NCBI RefSeq assembly: GCF_913054185.1
Contig: NZ_CAJXIV010000035.1
Location: forward strand, 1-34,511
DNA length: 34,511 nt
Direction of reading: 5' to 3'
Source of the DNA: an uncultured Shimia sp.
Lineage (GTDB): Bacteria; Pseudomonadota; Alphaproteobacteria; Rhodobacterales; Rhodobacteraceae
The notes beneath the pieces were generated by a model, which was not told the DNA's origin, did not search any database, and saw only the letters and a list, made by a program, of their open reading frames with translations. Positions 9,141-17,745 of the stretch are shown here, one piece after another. The translations under genes were made by a program, and so were the position numbers. Position 1 is the stretch's first letter; every line of letters starts with the position of its first letter.

Positions 9141-10888
9141 GTTTAAACCCTATCACCCTCACAGTGATACAAGCCGGTTTGCAGCAGGTATGTGATGAAA
9201 TGGACCTGGCCTTTTCCCGTGCGGCGTTCTCTCCAGTTATTGCCGAAGCCAATGATCGTTCTGACGGCATTTATGCTGCGTCTGATGGGGCATTGATTGC
9301 CCAGGGATCCGCCGGCCTGCCTGTCTTTGTCGGGACTATGCAGTACTCAACGCGCACGATCATTGAAATGATCGCTGCCGGTGACGTTGCAGAACCAAGT
9401 CCAGGTGACATTTACATCGTGAATGACCCGTATCTGGGTGGAACGCACCTCATGGACGTCCGGTTTGCCAAGCCGTTTTATCGAGACGGCGAAATCTACT
9501 GTTGGCTTTCCAACACAGGCCATTGGCCGGATACCGGTGGCGCTGTTCCAGGCGGGTTTTCTGCATCCGCGACGGCTGTTGAGCAAGAGGGATTGCGCTT
9601 ACCACCCGTCAAGCTTTTCAAGCAAGGCACTCTGGACAAAGAGATTTTCTCGATCATCAAATCCAATATTCGCGTTTCTGACCAACGCATTGGCGATGTC
9701 CAAGCCCAAGCTGCCGCCCTATACGTCGGTGAAACACGCTTAACGGCCCTCTTGGACCGCTACGGGGACCAATCAGTTTCCGATGCCATTGAGGAGTTAA
9801 GCCGGCGCGCCACGCGACAAATGCAGGATTGTCTTCAAGATATTCCGGACGGCACTTATGTTGCAAAAGCTTTTGTAGACAGCGATGGCGTGGTCAACAA
9901 ACCACTGACCATTGATTTGTCAGTGGTCAAATTCGGTAGCAATCTTGTTTTTGACTTCAGCGGCAGCAGCCCGCCATGCTTGGGGCCTATGAATTCCGTC
10001 CGCGCCACCACCTACAGCGCTGTCTATCTCGCGATGCGCCATATTTTCCCGCATGTGCCCATGAACGCAGGTGCATTTGAACCATTCGACATCACCGGAA
10101 TTGAAAACACCTTTCTGGACGCTCAATATCCGCGCCCAGTCTCTGGATGTGCGGCTGAAGTCTCACAACGCATAGCCGAGGCAGTTTTTGCGGCTTTGGT
10201 CAAAGCGTTGCCAGATAAAGTCACTGCCGCACCCGCGGGAACCAGTGGCAACTTTGCACTTGGTGGTTTCGACCCAGACCGCGATCGGGACTACGTCATG
10301 TATCAAATTTCCGGTGGCGGTTATGGCGGCAATGCGCGCCACGACGGGCTCTCCAACGGTTGCTCAACCATTGGCATCTCCAAGGCACCCCCCATTGAAA
10401 TCATGGAACAAGCTTACCCCGTGCTCTACCACCACTATGCCTTGCACAAAGGCACCGGCGGCGCGGGCAAACACCGTGGTGGGTTTGGTTTAGACTATGA
10501 GGTGGAGCTGCGCCGCGGTCAGGCAAAGGCAAGCTTTGTCATGGACCACGGACGATTTGGACCACAAGGCGCATTGGACGGAGCGGACGGCGGACTCAAC
10601 AAGGTAACGGTTCATCGAGGAGGCGCGGCGTACACGCCTGAGCATCTTTCCAAAGAACAGGATATCCCTCTGTGCGCAGGCGATCGCGTACATGTCCAAA
10701 CGCCTGGCGGTGGCGGATATGGATCGCCATTGGATCGGAAGCCAGATCTCGTTTTCGAAGACGTACGCTTGGGTCGGTACTCCGAACAACAGGCCAAAAA
10801 TTTATTTGGAGTTGTGATCGCCGGAACGCCGCCCAATGTCGATACTGATGCCACACAACTGTTACGCGCGAAAATGCGCGCCATCTAA
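9137..10888 (+). CDS. hyuB: Hydantoinase/oxoprolinase family protein, subunit B (HyuB-like)
   Basis: This is the partner subunit of HyuA, 583 aa, as expected. Family blocks are visible: EMDLAFSRAAFSPVIAEAND near residue 20, a metal-site-like NDPYLGGTHLMDVRF, SNTGHWPDTGG, and the C-terminal QTPGGGGYGSPLDR. The ATG start sits in an ATGA overlap with the hyuA stop; the longer open frame upstream lies within hyuA. Together the subunits would hydrolyse a cyclic amide or ureide at the cost of ATP. The gene faces gcdH tail to tail, with a stem-loop across its stop codon. Confidence 0.9.
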   Translation: MSLNPITLTVIQAGLQQVCDEMDLAFSRAAFSPVIAEANDRSDGIYAASDGALIAQGSAGLPVFVGTMQYSTRTIIEMIAAGDVAEPSPGDIYIVNDPYLGGTHLMDVRFAKPFYRDGEIYCWLSNTGHWPDTGGAVPGGFSASATAVEQEGLRLPPVKLFKQGTLDKEIFSIIKSNIRVSDQRIGDVQAQAAALYVGETRLTALLDRYGDQSVSDAIEELSRRATRQMQDCLQDIPDGTYVAKAFVDSDGVVNKPLTIDLSVVKFGSNLVFDFSGSSPPCLGPMNSVRATTYSAVYLAMRHIFPHVPMNAGAFEPFDITGIENTFLDAQYPRPVSGCAAEVSQRIAEAVFAALVKALPDKVTAAPAGTSGNFALGGFDPDRDRDYVMYQISGGGYGGNARHDGLSNGCSTIGISKAPPIEIMEQAYPVLYHHYALHKGTGGAGKHRGGFGLDYEVELRRGQAKASFVMDHGRFGPQGALDGADGGLNKVTVHRGGAAYTPEHLSKEQDIPLCAGDRVHVQTPGGGGYGSPLDRKPDLVFEDVRLGRYSEQQAKNLFGVVIAGTPPNVDTDATQLLRAKMRAI

Positions 10889-10901
10889 GATCGCGCGCAT
10901 T
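10873..10901. terminator. Stem-loop over the hyuB stop codon, possible bidirectional terminator
   Basis: AATGCGCGC and GCGCGCATT are perfect 9-bp arms around an 11-base loop that contains the hyuB TAA. It lies between convergent genes hyuB and gcdH. Neither strand has a T-tract, so intrinsic termination would be weak. Confidence 0.4.
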
Positions 10902-10925
10902 AATATCACCCAGTAAGATTTTGAT

Positions 10926-12140
10926 TTAAAAGAAGGACTGCAACCCAGTTTGCGCACGCCCCAAGATCAAAGCGTGTACATCATGCGTGCCCTCATAGGT
11001 GTTCACAGTCTCCAGGTTCACCATGTGGCGGATCACACCAAACTCAAGGCTAATGCCATTTCCGCCGTGCATATCCCGCGACATCCGCGCGATGTCCAGC
11101 GCCTTGCCGCAGTTGTTGCGCTTAATGATCGACACCATTTCTGGTGCGGCTTTTGCCTCATCCATCAAACGACCCACACGCAAAGCAGCTTGCAAACCCA
11201 AGGAAATCTCGGTCTGCATATTCGCCAGTTTCAGCTGGAACAACTGCATCTGCGCCAGTGGTTTGCCAAACTGCTTGCGATCTAAGCCATACTGACGCGC
11301 CGCGTGCCAGCAGTATTCCGCTGCCCCCATCGCGCCCCAGGCAATCCCATACCGCGCGCGGTTCAAACAGCCAAATGGGCCTTTTAAGCCTTCGACATTT
11401 GGCAGCAACGCATCCTCAGAGACCTCTACGTCTTTAAGCACAATCTCACCGGTGATCGAGGCGCGCAGCGAGGCTTTGTGCATAATTTTGGGTGCAGAAA
11501 GACCTTTTGTGCCCTTGTCGAGTACAAAGCCGCGGATTTTGCCGCCATGCGCATCCGATTTGGCCCAAACCACAAACACATCCGCGATTGGCGAGTTGGA
11601 AATCCACATCTTCGCGCCGTTCAACACATAGCCGCCGTCCACTTTCTTGGCGTTGGTCTTCATGCCACCCGGATCAGAACCCGCATCCGGTTCAGTCAGG
11701 CCAAAACAGCCGATCCATTCACCGGAGGCCAATTTAGGCAGGTACTTCTTGCGCTGTTCCTCGGAACCATACGCATAGATCGGATACATCACCAGGGAGC
11801 TCTGCACCGACATCATCGAACGATAGCCACTGTCCACACGTTCCACTTCGCGCGCCACCAAACCGTAGGTCACATAGCCCGCGCCAATACCGCCATACTC
11901 TTCAGGAATGGTGGTGCCCAACAGGCCCATCTCGCCCATCTCAGCAAAAATCTCTGGATCCGTTTCTTCTTGCTCAAACGCGGTGGTGACCCGTGGAGCA
12001 AGCTTTTCGTCGCAATAGGCGCGCGCAGCATCCCGTATCATGCGCTCGTCTTCTTCAAGCTGGCTTTCGATCAGAAACGGGTCTTCCCAGTTGAACGAAC
12101 CCAATTCCGGTTTGGACTGTGGTGCCAGATCCTTGGCCAT
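10926..12140 (-). CDS. gcdH: Glutaryl-CoA dehydrogenase
   Basis: This FAD-dependent acyl-CoA dehydrogenase oxidises and decarboxylates glutaryl-CoA to crotonyl-CoA in lysine, tryptophan and glutarate catabolism, passing electrons to ETF. It is 404 aa. The specific block [20 protein letters not shown] near residues 99-118 includes Arg107, matching the arginine that binds the glutaryl carboxylate. The catalytic base is Glu383 in TYEGTHD. FAD-binding blocks [12 protein letters not shown] and [18 protein letters not shown] are present. The ATG has GGAGAG upstream. The divergent XRE-cupin and CoA-transferase genes fit a glutarate pathway. Other acyl-CoA dehydrogenases lack the SVQSSL block, so I am confident. 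Confidence 0.95.
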   Translation of the reverse strand: MAKDLAPQSKPELGSFNWEDPFLIESQLEEDERMIRDAARAYCDEKLAPRVTTAFEQEETDPEIFAEMGEMGLLGTTIPEEYGGIGAGYVTYGLVAREVERVDSGYRSMMSVQSSLVMYPIYAYGSEEQRKKYLPKLASGEWIGCFGLTEPDAGSDPGGMKTNAKKVDGGYVLNGAKMWISNSPIADVFVVWAKSDAHGGKIRGFVLDKGTKGLSAPKIMHKASLRASITGEIVLKDVEVSEDALLPNVEGLKGPFGCLNRARYGIAWGAMGAAEYCWHAARQYGLDRKQFGKPLAQMQLFQLKLANMQTEISLGLQAALRVGRLMDEAKAAPEMVSIIKRNNCGKALDIARMSRDMHGGNGISLEFGVIRHMVNLETVNTYEGTHDVHALILGRAQTGLQSFF

Positions 12141-12320
12141 GATCTCTCCTTCCGTCCGCCCAAAAAACTAGGGCGCAAAAACTGTTTTTCTGTTGCTGAC
12201 AAAATGGCTGTCTCTGCCCCAGCGTCAAGGTAACCTGCAACAAACGCCGCGACGTCGCGAAAACTTTCTTGCCTTCTATTGCGCAGAATATTGAGCATTG
12301 CTAGACCCAAATTACCAAAG

Positions 12321-12350
12321 TTGCGTTGAGTCCCGTTGACCCAGTATATC
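12321..12350 (+). promoter_or_regulatory. Weak sigma70-like promoter candidate for the XRE-cupin gene
   Basis: TTGCGT and TATATC are separated by 18 bases, about 30 bases before the regulator ATG. The match is modest. It lies in the 239-bp divergent region shared with gcdH, where a regulator could act on both genes. Confidence 0.3.
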
Positions 12351-12379
12351 ACAGCAACAGGCCCAACACGGGGGACCCG

Positions 12380-12949
12380 ATGAGCGATCCGTTTGACGTA
12401 GGCGACCGCCTTAAAAAACTGCGCTTGACCGCAGGGTTGAGCCAACGGCAACTGGCGCAATACGCCGGTGTTCCTCACGGGCAAATTTCAATGATCGAAA
12501 CCAACCGGTCCAGCCCCTCTGTGGCAAGCTTGCGCAAAATATTGGGCGGTATGGGCATGTCCATGGCCGAATTTTTCGAGCCAGAAACCCACGCTCCGGG
12601 GCAAGTTTTCTTTGGCGCCGAGGCGCTGTCTGACCTGACGTCACACCTGGGATCTGAGGCTTCGAAACTCACTTTGAAACAGGTAGGCAATGCCAAAGAC
12701 CACGGCTTGCAGATCCTCAAAGAACACTACGCTCCCGGTGCTGACACCGGGGAAACCATGCTGTCCCATCCCGCAAACGAAGGCGGCATTGTACTCTCCG
12801 GTGAGATCGAGGTGACCGTGGGCAATCAGACCCAAATCCTGCGCGCCGGGGACAGCTATCTTTTTGACAGTCAACAACCCCATCGCTTCCGCAATATCTC
12901 TGACACACCGGCCGAGGTGATTTCCGCCTGCACGCCGCCCTATCTCTGA
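12380..12949 (+). CDS. XRE-family transcriptional regulator with C-terminal cupin domain
   Basis: This is a 189-aa DNA-binding regulator. Residues about 9-63 form a Cro/C1-type helix-turn-helix (LRLTAGLSQRQLAQYAGVPH, then ISMIETNRSSPSVASLRKIL). Residues about 105-187 form a cupin barrel with GGIVLSGEIEVTVGNQ, AGDSYLFDSQQPHRFRN. This architecture (PuuR/SutR-like) normally senses a small ligand. I start at the ATG after GGGGGA; an upstream in-frame start has no ribosome site. It is 9 bases ahead of the CoA-transferase gene, so the two are likely co-transcribed, and it is divergent from gcdH. It is the obvious candidate to control both; target and effector are inferred. Confidence 0.88.
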   Translation: MSDPFDVGDRLKKLRLTAGLSQRQLAQYAGVPHGQISMIETNRSSPSVASLRKILGGMGMSMAEFFEPETHAPGQVFFGAEALSDLTSHLGSEASKLTLKQVGNAKDHGLQILKEHYAPGADTGETMLSHPANEGGIVLSGEIEVTVGNQTQILRAGDSYLFDSQQPHRFRNISDTPAEVISACTPPYL

Positions 12950-12958
12950 AAGTTCCCC

Positions 12959-14071
12959 ATGACCCCACTTAATGGTCTCAAAGTTGTAGAACTTGCCCGC
13001 ATTCTGGCAGGCCCTTGGATTGGTCAATCTCTGGCTGATCTGGGCGCGAATGTGATCAAGGTTGAAGCGCCTCAAGGTGACGACACCCGCACATGGGGCC
13101 CGCCTTTTATTGAGCGCGACGGTGACAAAACCGCTGCCTATTTCTACGCCGCCAATCGTGGCAAAACATCCGTTGTGGCTGACTTTCGCACAGAAAAAGG
13201 CCGCGCACAGGTGCTTGACCTCATCAAAGACGCCGACATTCTGATCGAAAACTTCAAAGTTGACGGACTGAAGAAATACGGCTTGGACTACGACAGTCTG
13301 TCTAAAGTCAATCCTCGCCTAATCTATTGCTCCATCACCGGCTTCGGCCAAACCGGTCCGTACGCCAAACGCGCGGGCTATGACTTCCTGCTGCAAGGCA
13401 TGTCTGGCCTGATGTCGATCACCGGCGAGCCGGATCAGCAACCACAAAAGGTTGGCGTCGCGGTCACGGACGTGGTCACCGGTCTCTATGGCACCATCGG
13501 CATTCTGGCCGCCGTGGAGCAACGTCACACAACCGGTCGCGGGCAACACATCGACATGTCTCTCTTGGATTGCGCAACGGCCATGCTGGCCAACCAAGCG
13601 ATGAACTATCTCGCCACCGGCAACAGCCCAAATCGCAAGGGCAACGCACACCCCAACATTGCCCCCTATCAAGTTGTGCCCACGTCGGATGGCCACATCA
13701 TCATTGCAGTGGGCAACGATGGTCAATTCCAGCGCCTGTGTGGGGTTCTGTCGCGCGGCGACTTAGGGGATGCGGCTGATTATGCCACCAATCAATTGCG
13801 CGTGGCCAATCGGGATGCGCTCACTGAACAAATCGAATTGGAAACCAGCAAATGGACTTCCAATGATATGCTCGCGGCACTGGAAGCCGCTACCGTGCCC
13901 GCAGGCCCAATCAACTCCATTGAGCAAGCATTGACCGATCCTCAGATCGCGGCACGGGGTATGGTGGTTGAGGCAGAAGGCATACGAGGCCTACGCGGCC
14001 CCTGGGTGTTCTCCGACGCGGAACTGTCGACCAACCGTACCGCGCCGGTTCTGCCAAAATCCGAGGCCTAA
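12959..14071 (+). CDS. Family III (CaiB/BaiF) CoA-transferase, candidate succinyl-CoA:glutarate CoA-transferase
   Basis: This 370-aa enzyme belongs to the CaiB/BaiF family, which moves CoA between carboxylic acids through a glutamyl- or aspartyl-anhydride intermediate. The N-terminal block LKVVELARILAGPWIGQSLADLGA, the RGKTSVVAD turn and ENFKVDGLKKYGLDY are characteristic. Asp171 in VAVTDVVTGLYG fits the catalytic aspartate. It lies between the XRE-cupin gene and a liv-type transporter, with gcdH next door. That context fits activation of glutarate to glutaryl-CoA as in human SUGCT, but family III members are diverse, so the specific substrate is inference. Its TAA overlaps the stop of the convergent livF by 4 bp. 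Confidence 0.88.
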   Translation: MTPLNGLKVVELARILAGPWIGQSLADLGANVIKVEAPQGDDTRTWGPPFIERDGDKTAAYFYAANRGKTSVVADFRTEKGRAQVLDLIKDADILIENFKVDGLKKYGLDYDSLSKVNPRLIYCSITGFGQTGPYAKRAGYDFLLQGMSGLMSITGEPDQQPQKVGVAVTDVVTGLYGTIGILAAVEQRHTTGRGQHIDMSLLDCATAMLANQAMNYLATGNSPNRKGNAHPNIAPYQVVPTSDGHIIIAVGNDGQFQRLCGVLSRGDLGDAADYATNQLRVANRDALTEQIELETSKWTSNDMLAALEAATVPAGPINSIEQALTDPQIAARGMVVEAEGIRGLRGPWVFSDAELSTNRTAPVLPKSEA

Positions 14072-14757
14072 ACGCCAAGGTACCGGTCGGTCTCCTCGGG
14101 TCCCAAATCGCCAAACTCTCCGGTCCAAACCGTGCGCCCTTTCTCAAGGATCACGGCGCGGTCGGCCACCTGCCCCAGCTCTTTGAGGGACTTGTCGATC
14201 GCAATGATCGCCATGCCGGTCTCCGACTTGAGTTTGGCAACAGCTTCCCAGATTTCGTGCCTGATCACAGGTGCCAGTCCTTCGGTCGCTTCATCCAGAA
14301 TGAGCAGCTTCGGATTGGTCATCAACGCACGTCCAATCGCCAGCATCTGCTGCTCCCCACCCGACAGCGATGACGCAGACTGGTCTCGCCGTTCTTCCAG
14401 GCGCGGAAACAGCTGACATACGGCGGTAAAATCCCAAGCCCCTTTGCGTGCGGCGGCAATCAGGTTTTCGAAAACTGACAGATTTGCAAAACACCGGCGT
14501 CCCTCGGGAACCAAACCGATACCCAACCGCGCCGCTTTGTATGACGGCAAGCCGCCAATATCCTGCCCCACAAACTGCACCGTCCCGGCAGAGTTTTTCA
14601 GCATGCGGCACATTACTTTCACGGTGGTGGTCTTGCCCATACCATTGCGCCCCATCAGCGCCAGAACTTCGCCTTCATCAACGCTCAACGACACATCAAA
14701 CAGCGCCTGACTGGGGCCATAAAAGGCTGCAACATTCTTCAGCTCGATCAAACTCAT
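14068..14757 (-). CDS. Liv-type ABC transporter ATP-binding protein (LivF-like), cluster 2
   Basis: This is the terminal ATPase gene of the second liv-type operon, 229 aa. Walker A is GRNGMGKTT, the signature LSGGEQQ is intact, and Walker B reads LLILDEATEGLAP with Ala in place of the usual Pro. The C-terminus DRYLGV is typical of LivF. The ATG start overlaps the livG stop as ATGA. It converges on the CoA-transferase gene with overlapping stop codons and no visible terminator, so read-through antisense RNA is possible. Confidence 0.9.
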   Translation of the reverse strand: MSLIELKNVAAFYGPSQALFDVSLSVDEGEVLALMGRNGMGKTTTVKVMCRMLKNSAGTVQFVGQDIGGLPSYKAARLGIGLVPEGRRCFANLSVFENLIAAARKGAWDFTAVCQLFPRLEERRDQSASSLSGGEQQMLAIGRALMTNPKLLILDEATEGLAPVIRHEIWEAVAKLKSETGMAIIAIDKSLKELGQVADRAVILEKGRTVWTGEFGDLGPEETDRYLGV

Positions 14758-15509
14758 GTCAGCACCTCATCACCCAAATAAGCACGTCTGATTTCCGGGT
14801 TCACTTTGATCTCCTCCGGCGTGCCGGTGGCAATCACCTCACCATAGACCAGCACACTGATCCGATCCGCCAGGGCGAACACAGCATCCATGTCATGCTC
14901 AATCAACAGAATTGGTGCTTCTCGTCGAAGGTCCGTCAAAAGCCCTATCATTTGCTGCGCGCCCTCAAGTCCCAGCCCCGCCATTGGTTCATCCATCAGG
15001 AAGACTTTCGGCCGCAAAGTCAGCGCCACGGCCACCTCCAACTGCCGCCGCTGCCCATGGCTCAGGTCAGCTGTACGAGTGGCTGCAAACTCTGCCAGAC
15101 CAACCTGTGCCAGCGCCTCCTTCGCGGCGGCCAATAGCTGTGTATCTTTCATGACCGGCTTGAAAAACGACATCACATTGCCACGTTGCCCAAGCGCCCC
15201 AAGCACCGCATTTTGCAAAACCGTGTGCTCCATTGCCAGAGACGAAATCTGGAATGTCCGGCCCAACCCTTTGCATGCACGCTCTGCAGGTCCGACCTCG
15301 GTGAGGTCCTCTCCCATCAAACGGACGGCGCCACTGTCCGAGGCCAAATGACCGGTGATTTGCTGAATCAACGTTGATTTCCCTGCGCCGTTTGGCCCAA
15401 TCAACGCATGGATTTCACCTTTGCGTAAATCCAGTGACACATCGTTGGTCGCCATCAGCGCCCCAAAACTTTTGAAAAGCCGCTCCGTGCTCAGCACCAC
15501 ATCAGTCAT
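14754..15509 (-). CDS. Liv-type ABC transporter ATP-binding protein (LivG-like), cluster 2
   Basis: This ATPase of about 251 aa has Walker A GPNGAGKST, a LivG-type signature LSHGQRRQLEVA and Walker B VFLMDEPMAGL. The C-terminal tail AYLGDEVLT is LivG-like. I start at the ATG giving MTDVVLSTERL, preceded by GGGAGAAAG; this overlaps livM by 8 bp. Ten further codons of open frame upstream lie inside livM. It should dimerise with LivF. Confidence 0.9.
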   Translation of the reverse strand: MTDVVLSTERLFKSFGALMATNDVSLDLRKGEIHALIGPNGAGKSTLIQQITGHLASDSGAVRLMGEDLTEVGPAERACKGLGRTFQISSLAMEHTVLQNAVLGALGQRGNVMSFFKPVMKDTQLLAAAKEALAQVGLAEFAATRTADLSHGQRRQLEVAVALTLRPKVFLMDEPMAGLGLEGAQQMIGLLTDLRREAPILLIEHDMDAVFALADRISVLVYGEVIATGTPEEIKVNPEIRRAYLGDEVLT

Positions 15510-16485
15510 GCGCTTTCTCCCGTCCAGCCAACGCGCCAATCACGCCACCTTTTGCAAAAAGAACGATGCCAAGAAGCAGCGCGCCTAGGTAGACGTGCCA
15601 AAACTCCGACAACCCGCCCAGCGTATGTTCCAGAAGAATAAAAATCATTGCGCCAATCACCGGCCCAAACAGCCGGCCAACACCACCAATGATGATGAAA
15701 ATGATAATCTCTCCGGACATCTGCCAGCTCAACATTGTCGGGCTGACAAAGCGATTGAGGTCGGCAAACAGCGCGCCTGCCAATCCCGTCACCGCGCCGG
15801 AAATCACAAAGGCAACCAGCCGGAGATTGTATGGTTTCATGCCCACGGAAAGCACGCGAGTCTCGTTTTGCCGCGCTGCGCTCAACGCCAAACCAAAGGC
15901 CGACTTGTGGATTGCATTCATCAGCAACAGCGCCAAACACAGGATCACAAAACACACGCCAAAGAACTGCATCGGCACTAAAGTATTCAACCCTGGGAAC
16001 TCATTGCGCACGTAGATCGACAACCCATCTTCGCCGCCATACGCGGGCCAGCTGATCGCGAAGTAGTAGATCATTTGCCCAAAGGCCAAGGTGATCATGA
16101 TGAAATACACACCTGAAGTTCGCAGGCTCAGTGCACCAATCGCCAAAGCTGCCAGCGCGCTGGACAGCATCGCCACCAGCCAGATCATTGGCATCGACTT
16201 GGTGCCCTCGATCAGAAACGGTGCTTCCATAATGGGCGCGAAGGCCTGCGCATGGCTGGCCAAAATGCCCATGGCATAGCCGCCAATGCCAAAGAACGCC
16301 GCATGTCCAAGACTCACCAACCCGCCTGTCCCAAGCGCGAGGTTCAAGCCAACGCCTGCCAGCGCAAAAATTGCTGCACGCGTTGCGAGTGTGATGATAA
16401 ACGGTTCATCCGCTGCCAAAGCCCACAACGGCACCCCAAGCAACACAGCCAGAGCGGTGACGTTCATCCAAGTTTCCCGTGTCAT
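15502..16485 (-). CDS. Liv-type ABC transporter permease (LivM-like), cluster 2
   Basis: This inner-membrane permease has about 327 aa and eight or more hydrophobic segments. Family landmarks are GGLVSLGHAAFFGIGGYAMG, a central GVYFIMITLAFGQMIYYFA, the docking loop RQNETRVLSVGMKPYN and IIIGGVGRLFGPVIGA. I prefer the ATG giving MTRETWMNV because GGGGTGG lies about 8 bases upstream and the codon follows the livH stop directly. An ATG five codons earlier (MGWPK) would overlap livH by 14 bp and has no ribosome site. Confidence 0.88.
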   Translation of the reverse strand: MTRETWMNVTALAVLLGVPLWALAADEPFIITLATRAAIFALAGVGLNLALGTGGLVSLGHAAFFGIGGYAMGILASHAQAFAPIMEAPFLIEGTKSMPMIWLVAMLSSALAALAIGALSLRTSGVYFIMITLAFGQMIYYFAISWPAYGGEDGLSIYVRNEFPGLNTLVPMQFFGVCFVILCLALLLMNAIHKSAFGLALSAARQNETRVLSVGMKPYNLRLVAFVISGAVTGLAGALFADLNRFVSPTMLSWQMSGEIIIFIIIGGVGRLFGPVIGAMIFILLEHTLGGLSEFWHVYLGALLLGIVLFAKGGVIGALAGREKAHD

Positions 16486-16486
16486 C

Positions 16487-17404
16487 TTAGGCCACCCCAT
16501 ATAGTCCGCGCGGGCGGAACACCAGAACGCCGGCCATCAGGATGTAAATCAACATCGACGCCAACGCTGAGCCGACTGACACCGCCGCTGACGGCTCCAA
16601 AAACAGTGCAAAAATCTGCGGCAACAAAATGCGCCCCAGTGTGTCCGTGAAGCCAACCAAAAGTGCACCAACAAAAGCGCCTTTGATCGAGCCAATGCCG
16701 CCGATCACAATGACCACAAACGCAAGGATCAGCACGGGTTCTCCCATGCCCACCTGCACGGATTGAATGGCGCCGACCAACGCTCCGGCAAATCCGGCCA
16801 GCGCAGCCCCAAGAGCAAAAACAAACGTATAAAGCTTCGCGATATCCACGCCCAAAGCTGCAATCATCTCCCGATCGGCTTCACCAGCACGAATTCGGAT
16901 GCCCACACGTGTGCGGTTGATTAAGGCAAACATACCCGCGGCTACAACCAGCCCGATTACAATGATTGACAGCCGGTAAGCTGGGTATTGAATGCCACCT
17001 GGCAAGGTCACTGGACCCGCCAGCACCTTTGGGACGTCCAAGAACAGAGGGAACGATCCAAACATCCAGCGCGTGCCTTCAGAGAAAATCAGAATAAGCG
17101 CAAATGTCGCCAAGACTTGATCCAGGTGGTCCCGATCATAAAGCCGCCGGATAACCGTCAGCTCAATAAGCGCTCCCGCCAAGGCCGCAGCAGCCAAAGA
17201 GGCCATCAAAGCCAGCACAAAGGACCCGGTTGCTGCAGCCACGGCCGCCGCTGCAAAAGCACCAACCATATACAACGACCCATGCGCCAAATTGATCAGC
17301 CCCATAACGCCAAAGACCAGCGTCAAACCGGCGCTCATCAAAAACAGCATCACGCCAAACTGTAGTCCGTTTAGCATCTGCTCTATGAAAAGTAGTATTG
17401 TCAT
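16487..17404 (-). CDS. Liv-type ABC transporter permease (LivH-like), cluster 2
   Basis: This 305-aa inner-membrane permease carries the LivH hallmark FGVMGLINLAHGSLYMVGA near residue 31-49, a docking loop with IRAGEADREMIAALGVDIAK and the C-terminal VIVIGGIGSIKGAFVGALL. It starts one base after the stop of the small upstream gene, so the two must be translated from one message. It forms the permease with LivM. Confidence 0.9.
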   Translation of the reverse strand: MTILLFIEQMLNGLQFGVMLFLMSAGLTLVFGVMGLINLAHGSLYMVGAFAAAAVAAATGSFVLALMASLAAAALAGALIELTVIRRLYDRDHLDQVLATFALILIFSEGTRWMFGSFPLFLDVPKVLAGPVTLPGGIQYPAYRLSIIVIGLVVAAGMFALINRTRVGIRIRAGEADREMIAALGVDIAKLYTFVFALGAALAGFAGALVGAIQSVQVGMGEPVLILAFVVIVIGGIGSIKGAFVGALLVGFTDTLGRILLPQIFALFLEPSAAVSVGSALASMLIYILMAGVLVFRPRGLYGVA

Positions 17405-17405
17405 A

Positions 17406-17702
17406 TCAGAGTTTCACGATGTCTGCATAATCGCGTCCAGACCAAGATTTTGCAAAGTCCAACGCGGTTTCTAAGGTTTCCAAAACAGTCTCAGGCGCGT
17501 GCGCTGTGGTCACGATCCAGTCCGCCTCTGACTTGGCTAGAAACACGATCCAGTGGTCCAATTCATCTTCCACTTCTTCGGCTCCGATCCCCGACACGGC
17601 AATCAATTCGACCTGATCCGCGATTGCTTTCTGTACAAAAGCCCGCAAATCCGCGTCCGCAGACAGCGGGAGTTCTAGAACCAAATTTTTGGAATATGTC
17701 AT
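17406..17702 (-). CDS. Small soluble protein of unknown function inside the liv-type operon
   Basis: I do not recognise this 98-aa protein. It has no signal peptide or membrane segment and is acidic. It begins MTYSKNLVLELPLSADADLR, and has a likely alpha/beta layout: strand, helix (AFVQKAIADQ), strand (VELIAVSGIG), acidic helix, strand (WIVFLAKSE), strand (WIVTTAHAPE), and a C-terminal helix. It lies between the binding-protein and livH genes, 1 base before livH and 43 bases after the binding-protein stop, so it is surely part of the operon. A cytoplasmic role tied to the transporter or its substrate is inference. The cluster 1 operon has no counterpart. Confidence 0.8.
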   Translation of the reverse strand: MTYSKNLVLELPLSADADLRAFVQKAIADQVELIAVSGIGAEEVEDELDHWIVFLAKSEADWIVTTAHAPETVLETLETALDFAKSWSGRDYADIVKL

Positions 17703-17745
17703 TTTCGGATAAGGGGCGGGAAAGGTTCACCCGCCCCACAGTCCT

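Noticed and set aside
11478..12233. 251-codon plus-strand frame opposite gcdH
   Set aside because: It is a His/Arg-rich shadow; gcdH on the other strand is unambiguous.
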